DNA of 64,000 nt from Cinnamomum chago. Lineage: Eukaryota; Streptophyta; Magnoliopsida; Laurales; Lauraceae. The stretch lies in the NCBI GenBank assembly GCA_038049695.1, contig CP142460.1:23811001-23875000 (forward strand). The letters run 5' to 3'. A program made the translations under genes and the position numbers. Every line of letters begins with the position of its first letter. Position 1 is the stretch's first letter. The notes beneath the pieces are model-generated. The model saw only the letters and a program-made list of their open reading frames with translations, did no database searches and had not been told where the DNA came from. Positions 11,640 through 20,342 of this stretch are shown here, piece after piece.

Positions 11640-12119
11640 GAGAGAACTTTTTTTCCAAGTCTGCATCATCATCTGACAAATTGTATGGCTGCAACGATGA
11701 GTCACTTGACACAGAACTGCTTTCATCATCATCATCCTCCTCATCAATGGAGTTTTCATTATTCAATGTCGCTGGATCTATAATTTCATCTGGGTCTACC
11801 AATTTGAACCCTGATAATTCCCCATCAGCATTTGATGTTTTACTCTTTTCATCTTTACATCTTCTGTGAGCAACAGCCCCATTGGATCCTTCCAGCATAA
11901 TCTTAGATGCCCTTGATTCATCTTTAGTTATTTCTAGACTCTGAGAATCAGCTTGTACCTTCTTCTGTAGGGAAGAAACCCCAAATTCCCAGTCAATTAT
12001 CTCTCCCTTGGAATCCTCATTGAGGTAAAGAGGATTTTTGGGGTCAACTGTTTTGGAGAACACTAGAGCAACAGAACTGCCCATTTTCCGTACTAAATGG
12101 ATAGGGCTTTCCAGTCTAC
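11638..12119 (-). pseudogene. Captured TELO2/TEL2-like exon
   Basis: This is an exon-sized fragment on the minus strand. It follows an acceptor-like TTTTTGACAG and reads RLESPIHLVRKMGSSVALVFS, then the signature DPKNPLYL, then IDWEFG, then GFKLVDPDEIIDPATLNNENS, an acidic run of Glu/Asp/Ser, and LSDDDADLEKKFSQL. This order matches plant TELO2 (TEL2), the scaffold of the TTT complex that stabilises PI3K-like kinases such as ATM, ATR and TOR. The rest of the protein, about 85% of it, is absent, and TELO2 similarity ends near 11637 before a stop. As a lone exon inside a transposon it cannot make TELO2. Assignment is from motif memory. Confidence 0.7.
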
Positions 12120-12339
12120 CTGTCAAAAATCAAACATAAATTATAACAGTTGTTTTAGATAATGCAAGAAGCTGTACTATGAAGGGGACTAACAGGGTCG
12201 AGCTCCGAAAATGTCCTGAAGTTTTACTCTCCCTATTACATGTGAGATCCATGTTTAACAAATCCCAACATCCATGGGTTGAAGTCCCAAGTTTTTAATT
12301 CACTGAGAGGTCCCAAAACACACACACATGAATATTTCC

Positions 12340-12341
<2 letters not shown>

Positions 12342-12388
<47 letters not shown>
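12342..12388. repeat. (TA)n-(GA)n compound microsatellite
   Basis: About fourteen TA units run directly into nine GA units. It sits in intron-like sequence inside CACTA 1. Confidence 0.95.
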
Positions 12389-13046
12389 AATCATGTATAT
12401 CCTCTCAACATGGACGTTTCCTCTTCTTTTTTAAATGAATTTCTCTGTTGATGATTTCAAAACCAAAGACAAAGTAAAGAAAATTTGATATGAAGCAAAG
12501 TAACCAATACTTCCCTCCAGAACTATACTAATATTCATCTCTTTATGAGAATTCATTGCACGAAGCTGAGAAACGTACACCTTCCATCAGGACTGCTTCA
12601 TCTCTTTGTAAAAATTCATTCAAACAATATTTCTATTTGTGCTACATGCTAGACCAAATGAAAAAAACTCATACTCTGTTTTGAAGGGATTTTTTTCTTC
12701 TAAGAAAAAAAAAACTGCTTATTTTTTAAAGATTAAAACTTTGATTTATCCCAGTTAACATTTGAGATAAACATGAACTATATGAATATCATGTTTGCCA
12801 ACATATCAACCACATGAAGTCAAAGTGGGTCTATTTCCTTTTCTAACTTGCATATTTGTGCACATGGATGGAATTTTTTAACATGCTGTTTGACTATTTT
12901 GTATGGAGTTAGAAACCTTCTTTATAAAAGCATTCAAAGTATCCACTCAAATAAAGTTTCCCCATCCTAAGCCTTTAATTTGGCAGGTAGTCCTGTTACC
13001 AATAAACAAATCAATGTTCATATATCACATTTTTTAGCATGAAGTA

Positions 13047-13143
13047 TAAATAACAATAATAATAACAATAACAACAACAATGGCAACAACAATAATAATA
13101 ATAATAATAGCATTAGTAGTAGTATAATAGTAATAATAATAAA
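13047..13143. repeat. AAT/AAC trinucleotide-rich microsatellite
   Basis: A run of ATA, ACA and TAG triplets with interruptions spans about 95 bases inside CACTA 1, directly before the last SEC14-like exon. Confidence 0.85.
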
Positions 13144-13171
13144 AATATGGCGTCAAGAGTGGAAGTTTACA

Positions 13172-13246
13172 TTGTCTTCTTCTTCCAACAACACATTATC
13201 AGTCCCCTCACTCTTAAAATTGGTTTCCTCATCAAAATTTTCCTGC
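13172..13246 (-). pseudogene. Captured exon, probably SEC14-like, third
   Basis: The frame reads ENFDEETNFKSEGTDNVLLE and ends in EEEDN, preceded by a good acceptor (TTATTTTGCAG) and followed by a donor-like GTAAAC. Both boundaries are phase 0, in register with the exon before it. The acidic, Ser/Thr-rich composition fits the linker that follows the lipid-binding domain in plant SEC14-like (SFH) proteins, but this piece alone has no diagnostic motif. Confidence 0.45.
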
Positions 13247-13369
13247 AAAATAACAAACACGTATAACAGTATTATGAAAAAAAAAATACATGCCTTCAAA
13301 AGCTTCTAGAAAACATTTAAGAAAGGAAATTCCACAAAGAACTCATGCTGTCTACAATATTAGGTACCA

Positions 13370-13438
13370 AAGCTTCTTTGAAACTCATACTGCTTGTCAC
13401 CTCATTGCCAGAGTGCTGCTCTTTAACAAGAATTGCCT
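13370..13438 (-). pseudogene. Captured exon, SEC14-like, second
   Basis: After the acceptor TTTTCCACAG the frame reads [20 protein letters not shown] and then EAL, before a GTACCT that could be a donor. It starts in phase 0, which matches the end of the upstream CRAL-TRIO exon, and this supports both pieces coming from one gene. The sequence itself is linker-like and weakly diagnostic. Confidence 0.5.
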
Positions 13439-13549
13439 GTGGAAAACAAACAATTCATCTCAGAAATGACAAAACCATGCAAAGCTTGTGAAAAGAAAAT
13501 AAGACTTTTCAAGCTAAAGAAACCACTAGAAGGACTGAGACTTTTAACC

Positions 13550-13660
13550 TCCAAAATGCCTGTAATTTCTGGATTGTTCCAGGGTCCAATGTCTTTCAAA
13601 AGGCAATCTCCATAGTCAGAACAAGTGCAATCTCCACCCAAAACCTTTGGCAAATTACTG
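13550..13660 (-). pseudogene. Captured SEC14-like CRAL-TRIO exon
   Basis: The exon follows acceptor CTAATTCTGCAG and encodes [19 protein letters not shown], then [11 protein letters not shown]. The LP-x-x-LGG-x-CTC pattern followed by G-PWN-PEI is the hallmark of the C-terminal edge of the CRAL-TRIO lipid-binding domain in plant SEC14-like phosphatidylinositol transfer proteins. It ends at a GT donor in phase 0. Only this C-terminal slice is present; the CRAL-TRIO N-domain and most of the lipid-binding pocket are missing, so no lipid transfer activity is expected. It lies between the BRCA2 and TELO2 fragments, on the same strand. Confidence 0.8.
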
Positions 13661-14378
13661 CAGAATTAGGGAGAACTGAGTCACCAGATGTCTAGAACAA
13701 TCAAGAAAGCTCTCCATCTAACATATGCATTTCATACAACACCTTCGATCAACAAACTCGAGCAGCTTACTGTGCTATTTGCTTCCCAACAACTGAAAAT
13801 GAAATCTCTGAAATTGAAATGAGGCATCTCAGGTAATGGTAGGCACGCATCTATTTTACTTCATTCTTTATCTCCTATTCCAAATGATGTGTTGTGGTGC
13901 AGTTTTGGTGGAAATCACAAAAATAGATAGACCTAAAATAGGGGAAAAAAAACAAGAAGAAAGATAACAGAGGCCCCATTCCACCTGTCCACATACCAGA
14001 AAGCTAAGATTGTCCCATGACCCATTACCACATTTCTTGAGGTTATTCACAATTGAGACCACAGGATAAACAATATAGAAAATCCAAATAAGGCTCCCCA
14101 TTAATTGGAGAACCCAATGAACCTTGAGCATGATGAGAATTTTAAAAAAAATCAAGTTTTTATTTGACTTCATGGAAAATCATTCCCAAACTTCCGGTTA
14201 CTCAGAATTTGATCTTCTAACCAATAAATGTGTGTTTCCTGAACCACTTAGAATTTCCAATTCCCAGACGATGAAGGCAGATCATGACTTTATCAAAATC
14301 TCTGTTGCTGATCATTCGATCACTCGCCAAAACAAAAGAAAATTAGGAATAAACAAACAAGGTTGTTCTGATTGTCAC

Positions 14379-15084
14379 CTCTATCTGAAATCTCTCCTCC
14401 AAGAACAGACGATGCCTTCATCATCGAATGCTCTTTCACCGCAACAGCTTTCCCTGATCCAGTCCGAAACATCAGCACAACACCAACATCGTCACTTTCA
14501 TCTCCAAAAACAGCCAGCGCCTTCCTAATTGAAGACTCCTTCACCGCAACAGACTTCCCTGATGCTGTTCGAAACATTGATGCGCCATCATCACTTCCAC
14601 CTCCAATAACAGGCGCCGCCTTCCCAACCAAAGATCCCTCCACTGCACCAGCTTTCACAGCTCCAACATTTCCATCTCCAATTACATCCAAAGCATGTCT
14701 AACTGAAGAATCTTTCACCGCAATGGATTTCCCCAATCCGGTTGGAAACATCGGCGCAATCTCATCATCCCTGTCTCCAATAACAGACAAGGCCTTTTGG
14801 ATTGAAGAGTGCTTCATCGTAACGGATTTACCCGATCCGGTACGGAACATTGGAGCGCTATCCCCGGTGCCGCATCTCACCGTAACGGATTGAGAGAGAA
14901 AGAGGGGTGGAATAGAAAGATTACCTTGAAGGACGAGATCGGACATTGAAGGGAGATTAGATTTAGGGTTTCGTTGGGGGATTAGGGTTTGGTTGCATTT
15001 TTCATCATCTCAATCGCAAACGCTCCAGCGAAACTGTTTATCGGAATCGGGTAGTATTCGCCATGTCGGATAAGTCGGATTCAT
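14379..15084 (-). pseudogene. BRCA2: Captured BRCA2 5' fragment with four BRC repeats
   Basis: On the minus strand the first ATG (15084) opens MNPTYPTWRILPDSDKQFRW, matching the plant BRCA2 N-terminus (TWx(I/L)xPDS....FRW). A stop follows at about codon 25, but the frame continues to NLPSMSDLVLQG, the conserved MADLLLQG-like end of BRCA2 exon 1, with a GT donor near 14924. The next part carries four BRC-like repeats (MFRTGSGKSV, MFPTGLGKSI, MFRTASGKSV, MFRTGSGKAV), each followed by a K-x-SS-x-x-KA-like helix, then a donor at 14378. BRC repeats bind RAD51 in homologous recombination. The DNA-binding domain of BRCA2 is absent. Four repeats equals the number I recall for Arabidopsis BRCA2, so the whole BRC block may have been captured. 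From an internal Met (14946) the four repeats are open. Confidence 0.85.
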
Positions 15085-15514
15085 CTCTCTTTGTATGTGC
15101 TTTGATTTGTTGCGTTTTAGGGTTTTGTTGGAGAGAGGAGAGGGGGAATGGTGCATGCGTAGTGTGTGCGGAGTGCAGAAAGAGGGAGGGGTGTACCTGG
15201 TGCAGGGGCGGCTCGAGGAGGCGGAAGAAGGTGCTGCGTGTGGGTCGGGGCTGCTGCTGCTTGTGTCTGGCGGAGGAAGATAATGGAGCAGAGGGTGGCG
15301 GCCGGGTTTGGTGAGGAGAGAAGAGAGAAGGAGGTTGGATGGCTGCGATGGAGATGGAGATGGGAGGCTGGCTGATGATGCGCAGGGCTGAAGGTGATCG
15401 CCTGGGTTATGTGAATGGAGATGATGCAGGGGAGGATTGGAGGGATGGGCTGCTGAGGTGCGTGAGGATTGGAGGGATGGGGGTGCAGAGATGATGTGCA
15501 CCTGCCGATCGTCT
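15085..15514 (-). promoter_or_regulatory. Possible captured BRCA2 leader/promoter region
   Basis: The 430 bases upstream of the BRCA2-like ATG (minus strand) are C-rich, pyrimidine-rich and open in one frame, as plant 5' leaders often are. They end at the right subterminal repeats of the CACTA. I see no clear TATA box. If the natural promoter was captured it would drive transcription leftward through all the other fragments. This is inference from position. Confidence 0.3.
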
Positions 15515-15773
15515 CTTGTGTCACTTTTGTTTAGTGGGGCAAACCATCCTCAATATTCAGGTTGGATTATTTTAAAAATTTGCTCCGCTAGTGTCACTTT
15601 AACAATAAAATGAGACATAGATTTATTTTGTGTAAAAAAGTGACACAACAAACCTCCTCCTTATTTACTCTTCCTCTAAAGTGACACATCAGACCATACT
15701 GTGTCACTTTATTGTAAAAGCGACACAAAAGCTCAATTCAAAAGCGAGACTAAAAGTCCTTTTTTTTGTAGTG
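15515..15773. repeat. Right subterminal repeats of CACTA 1
   Basis: GTGTCACTTT, AAAGTGACAC and related words recur about seven times in both orientations, mirroring the left end and finishing in the terminal TTTTTTTGTAGTG. Confidence 0.8.
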
Positions 15774-16105
15774 GTGCACAAGGAGAAAGCCGCTCTCGAA
15801 GCCTCGCTCCAAGGTAAGATCAAGAAATGTTTTCAAGAAGGGGTGGATGCGGCTACAAGAGAGTATGAGGCCTAAGTCGAGAATATTTGCTAGGAGCTGT
15901 TCGAGCTCGGGTGCATTGAAAAAGGCAAGGATCCCAGATGATCATCCTGTCTATCAGGACCTGCCAAAGTTCACTCACCACGGGTCCAAGCCAAGTTCTA
16001 CCCCCACTGCAGAAGCTGCTGCGGAAGTTGTTCCGCCTGAAGATGCTCCCCAAGCCACCAGGATTGAGCCTTTTGACGTCAACGTCGAGGCTACTAAATC
16101 TTAAA
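15774..16105 (+). pseudogene. PF04195-like transposon gene, second part
   Basis: This continues the coiled-coil-rich tail of the gene interrupted at 9479: HKEKAALEASLQGKIKKCF-like residues rich in Glu, Lys and Leu. A Pro/Ala-rich end then runs to a T-rich stretch that would suit a 3' untranslated region. It is broken. The 3-bp GTG duplicated at 9477-9479 and 15774-15776 marks the CACTA insertion between the two parts. Confidence 0.6.
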
Positions 16106-16542
16106 GCTTTTTGTATTTTTCTTTTCGTGACGAACTGACTTTGTAATGATTCTTTCATCAATGAAGAGAAGTTTTACATTCATACTTGCCTTCTCTTTTT
16201 CTCTGATAACAACATGTGTGTGCTTGATTTTCGTTCCATAGCTGGGCTCTTAGCACAAACGCCCGACTTTTGACCAAGTAATTGAGTTCGGTTCAGTAAC
16301 CGGCACTGAGTGACTATTGGGAAAGAATAACTTTGGTTCCTTAACCAGAAGTAACTTAGGCTAGTCAAACTCGGTTCAACAATCGGAATTCTAATTGCGC
16401 TGAAGTTTAAATAACTTTAAGAAGTACCTGCACCTTTAGAGGTAGAAAGCTCGTAGTTGGTTTCGCAACCGAACTAGATTATCATAGGAAGCGATCAGGT
16501 ACTTCAACTGCACAGTTGGTTCCATAACCGAACTAGGATAGC
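16106..16542. repeat. Degenerate GGTTCxxTAACCGAACT repeats
   Basis: Imperfect copies of a word such as GGTTCCATAACCGAACTAG recur every 60-100 bases. The same vocabulary (GGTTCTGTAACCGAG) continues after the solo LTR at 19396, so this is the left part of the repeat tail that the LTR split. Confidence 0.6.
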
Positions 16543-19390
16543 TGTCGCGACCCCGGAACAGATCCCCGGGCCCACGACGAGTTGAATTGATGATTGTTAT
16601 GTTTTCCCACAGGTTCTCGCGGTGAGGATTCCCGAAACACGCGGAATCTGTCTCACACGATCAAGTTTGCGGAAGCGTGTAGCAAATCACATCAGGATAA
16701 GCACCAATAAATTTATAAGTGCTATGACAAATAATAACAAGACATAGTATCAAAAGAAAGGAGTTAACATGGTATTCCCATCATAATTCAAGTTATGAGA
16801 CTACACAAGGTAAGTTAAGTTTAGTTACATCCCATAAGAGGCCAACACAGGCCAATACAATCCTCAAAATAATAAAAAAACCCTATGACAAAAATGGCGA
16901 AACTCAAGAACCCACCCGACGTCTAGTTGACATCGTCGGGCTGCCACTCTCTAACTGGGGGTGGCTCAAGAACCTCCTCCGGACGCTCCTCTTCAAAGGC
17001 AACGTCACCGGCACCTGGGCACCAACAAACAAGAATCAAACACGATGGTTTGGCAGGTAATCAATTTAGGCGTGAGCATAAAATAGTAAACGTTTAAAGA
17101 AACAAATAAAGACATTTTACTGGATTATAAACAGTTACAAGACTAAAGTACCTTTCAGAATACGAACGAATCTAACATGCATACTTACTATATCATGAAT
17201 AGTTACATTCCACAAGAGCCCATCCTTTCTCTATCATATATAATGAAAAGAGCAAGCATGCACGACAAGCACGATATACATAATATAATCACGACACGAT
17301 TCCCACAAATATGGGGATTCCGGCCGCAGAACCGGACACGCACGATGTGTAATAAATACACGACTAGTCTGTACATAGTCCACATGTTTAAGGACCCCCA
17401 GACAGTGGATCAAACTGAAAGGGCAGTCCGAGCTCAGTGGTGTTCACTTAATTCATGAATGCATAAACACATGAAATACTATCAAAACATGTCGCGATAA
17501 AAAGGGGAAAATCACTTATCAAAACACGACGAACACGACTAGCAAAAGGCATAATTAATATGCATAACACGCTTAAGAAGTGACCTCCTTTTTCTTGAAA
17601 CAAATCTTCAAAGCTTGTACTTAAACTTCAAAATGAGTACACGATGATATTCATTATATCAAAACAAAAGTACGAACACAAAGCCTATCAAGCACATGTA
17701 AGGACCTTTGGATGGTCTTTGTGTAACCGAAGCCCAAATGTTGGAATTTAAAATAGAATTGGTGCCCCAGAAGTTCAAAGACATCTCGGGTTTCGAGTGC
17801 ACAATACTAGGCTAAAGGTCACTTAACATGTTCTAGTTTTCATTCTTGCAAATACTCTTCAAAACAGGCAATTTGTCAATTTCGGTCAGCTCGCGGTCAG
17901 CTGACGGTTAGCCGAAATGGGACCTAGAAGCTAGCCGCAAGCTGACCGTAGGCTGACCGCTGGAACTCAGGTCAGAAACTTAGCTCTCTGGAAAAGGAGC
18001 CGAAATGCCTCCAGTTGGCTTACGGTTAGCCGCAAGGAAACTGGCGGCTAGCCGTAAGCTGACCGCAGGACCCTGATGCAGAAGCCAACTACTGGAAACA
18101 GAACCGTTGAGTTCGGTTGGCCAGCGGTTAGCCGAAATGGGGATTTCGGCTAGCCGCCAGCTGACCGACGCCGCACGGGAAGTGCAGCTCAATGCAGATT
18201 TTCACATTTTTCTTCTTGTTCTCATTCCACCTGCACTCCCCTGAGCCTACATGCTCTCCAAGGGAAAAAAAACACACATTTCCTCACACAAATTGAGATG
18301 ACACATTCCTATTCTCCAATCTAAAACAAAATCCCCAAATTTTCCATTCAAGACATAAAATCTCAATGAATGAGAAGAATGAAAAGAAAACAATCCAATG
18401 CACCCATGCTATAATCCATCCTAGATTGGTTACTTGCCTTAGTTAAAGATGCCACAAACCTCTTCAAGTACTTCCACTCAAGCTAATCCCAAGAACTACA
18501 AAACCCATGAAAACCACACAAAACACACTCGATCTTGAAAACAAGAAACCCATTTTCACAAAAGGGTTTGTACATGAAGAACAAGATTTTAAGGAACTAA
18601 AAAGACTTCATTAAGGAGATGGGTTGGGAGCTCTTACCTAGAAAAGGTCAAACAAGAGAAAAGAAGACAATGGAGAGCTTGTTCACTTCTAACTTTCAAG
18701 AAAACGACATCAATAGAAAGCTTGAGATGAGAGGAAGAAGGTGATGGTCTTGGAATCTTCTTTGGAGTCTTCTAGCTTGATCATTCAGGAGAACAAGGTG
18801 GAAGGAAAAGGCTTTCTCTCCTTTGGTTGCTCTAGGGTTAGGGTTTGAGAATGAGAAGAGTGAAGGAGAAAGAGGGTTGACTTAAAGCACTTGCAAATGG
18901 GGCCCAAATGGCCAAATCTTGTATCAATGAAAACATGATCTTACGGGCCTCGAATGAACTCGACGGAGAAGGATAAAACGATGCTCGAAATATCTAGTTT
19001 CCAAAAAGTATATTTTTGACATGGTTTTGAGATCTCGAAATTTGTACTCAAATTTGTGTATAAAAGACAACTTTACCCTTTTTGGGCCAGAACTTGTGTT
19101 TTTGGAGTTCAAACATGAATGAGCTGAAGACGAAAGTTGTAACACATAGTAAAACCATTCAAATGAAATCAAAATAAAAAATACACGGAAACCAATACGA
19201 TCCTCCCGAGCTTACACGTGCACTCAGGCCTTCCTGAGTGTGTCTGACTAATACTAAACATCCTCAAAATTCCCAAAGCTATATCCAGGACTAAACTAAT
19301 TATTTCTAACCCAACGATAACTAAAACCACTTAGGACTAAACACACACTAATCGTACACAAATCGAAATGGTCTGGGTCGGGGTTTAACA
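16543..19390 (+). mobile_element. Solo LTR, Del/Tekay-like Gypsy
   Basis: The 2848-base unit begins TGTCGCGACCCC and ends GGTCGGGGTTTAACA, with the 5-bp duplication ATAGC at 16538-16542 and 19391-19395. No coding sequence is present. Its size, the near-inverted C-rich and G-rich ends and an internal GCGGAAGC word are typical of long LTRs of Del/Tekay chromoviruses. It therefore looks like a solo LTR left by LTR-LTR recombination. It splits the GGTTC-TAACCGA repeat tail. Orientation is my reading from the CCCC start and GGGG end. Confidence 0.8.
17880..18175. repeat. Cluster of GCTAGCCG/CGGTTAGCCG palindromic words
   Basis: Words such as GGTTAGCCG, GGCTAGCCG, GCTGACCG and CAGCTGAC recur about a dozen times in both orientations within 300 bases of the solo LTR. 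The cluster recalls the palindrome clusters in the other long LTRs of this window, with a different core word. Confidence 0.7.
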
Positions 19391-19499
19391 ATAGCCGCTG
19401 AGTTCTACAACTTGGCGTGTTGCTCATTTGGTCCCATGACCAGGTTGGTTGGTTCTGTAACCGAGTCGAGATTTTTGTCGATTTCAATAACTGGGCGCA

Positions 19500-20235
19500 G
19501 TGGAGCTAGTTCCGTAATCGAGCTGTAGTCTCTCCCACACTGGTGCTATCACCGAGCCGAGACTGTTGCCGAGTTCCGTAACTGCGGCATTTTGCAGCTG
19601 GTTTTGTAACCGAGCTGTGGTCTCTTCTGTTCTGATGCTGTCACCGAGCTGAGACCTCTACCGAGTTCCATAACTACGGCGCTTTGCAGCTGGTTCTGTA
19701 ACCGAGTTGTTGTCTCTTCTATGCTGGTGCTGTCACCGAGCTGAGACCTTTGCCGAGTTCCATAACTGCGGCGCTTTACAGCTGGTTCTGTAACCGAGTT
19801 GTGGTCTCTTCTGTGCTGGTACTATCACCGAGCTGAGACTTTTACCGAGTTCCATAACTGCGGCGCTTTGTAGCTGGTTCTGTAACCGAGTTGTGGTCTC
19901 TTCTGTGTCGGTGCTGTCACCGAGCTGAGACCTTTGCCGAGTTCCATAACTGCGGCGCTTTGCAGCTGGTCTGTTACCGAGCTGTGGTCTCTTCTGTGCT
20001 GTTGCCGTCACCGAGCTAAGACCTTTGTCGAGTTTCATAACTGCGGCGTTTTGCAGCTGGTTCTGTAACCGAGTTGTGGTCTTTTCTGTGCTGGTGCTGT
20101 CACCGAGCTGAGACCTTTGTCGAGTTCCATAACTGCGGCACTTTGCAACTGGTTCTGTAACCGAGTTGTGGTCTCTTCTGTGCTCGTGCTGTCACCGAGT
20201 TAAGACCTTTGCCGAGTTCCATAAATGCGGTGATG
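19500..20235. repeat. 92-bp minisatellite
   Basis: About seven to eight copies of a 92-base unit run from GCGCTTTGCAGCTGGTTCTG through CACCGAGCTGAGACC to CATAACTGCG. The start word GCGCTTT or its variant falls at 19679, 19771, 19863, 19955, 20046 and 20138, which gives spacings of 92, 92, 92, 91 and 92. Copies are 85-95% alike by eye. It is the right part of the repeat tail that follows the PF04195-like gene and ends just before the Tat-like LTR. Confidence 0.92.
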
Positions 20236-20342
20236 AAAAGGAGTTGTTGTTGCAAGTAAAGATGTCTGGGTCATGGCCGGTGCTATTACCGAGGCCATTG
20301 CCGGGGCTTTATAAGTTGAGGTTGGTGTTGCCACCGAGGCCC

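Larger units (their letters stand above)
12126..13165. other. CACTA 1 interior, intron-like, no gene seen
   Basis: AT-rich, intron-like sequence separates the TELO2-like and SEC14-like fragments. Apart from two microsatellites I see no coding signal on either strand. Confidence 0.6.
9480..15773. mobile_element. CACTA transposon 1, gene-capturing (Pack-CACTA)
   Basis: The 6294-base element begins CACTACAAAAAAA and ends TTTTTTTGTAGTG, a perfect terminal inverted repeat, and is flanked by the 3-bp duplication GTG (9477-9479 and 15774-15776). Both ends carry subterminal repeats built on AAAGTGACAC/GTGTCACTTT. I recognise no transposase (neither TNPD/Transposase_21 nor Transposase_24), so it is probably non-autonomous. 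Its interior carries, all on the minus strand, a BRCA2 5' fragment, SEC14-like exons, a TELO2-like exon and one unidentified open frame. Introns and splice sites are retained, so capture happened at the DNA level. It interrupts a PF04195-like gene and is therefore younger than that gene. Confidence 0.93.

Noticed and set aside
14124-14893. Plus-strand frames of 134 and 173 codons opposite the BRC repeats
   Set aside because: They are the antisense of the BRCA2 fragment. The minus frame carries the F-x-T-x-SGK motifs, the plus frame has none.
15063-15524. Frames on both strands upstream of the BRCA2-like ATG
   Set aside because: Low-complexity Pro/Ser or Gly/Arg translations of a C-rich leader; no motif.
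17980-18192. Minus-strand frame over the GCTAGCCG cluster
   Set aside because: A product of repeat words inside a solo LTR.
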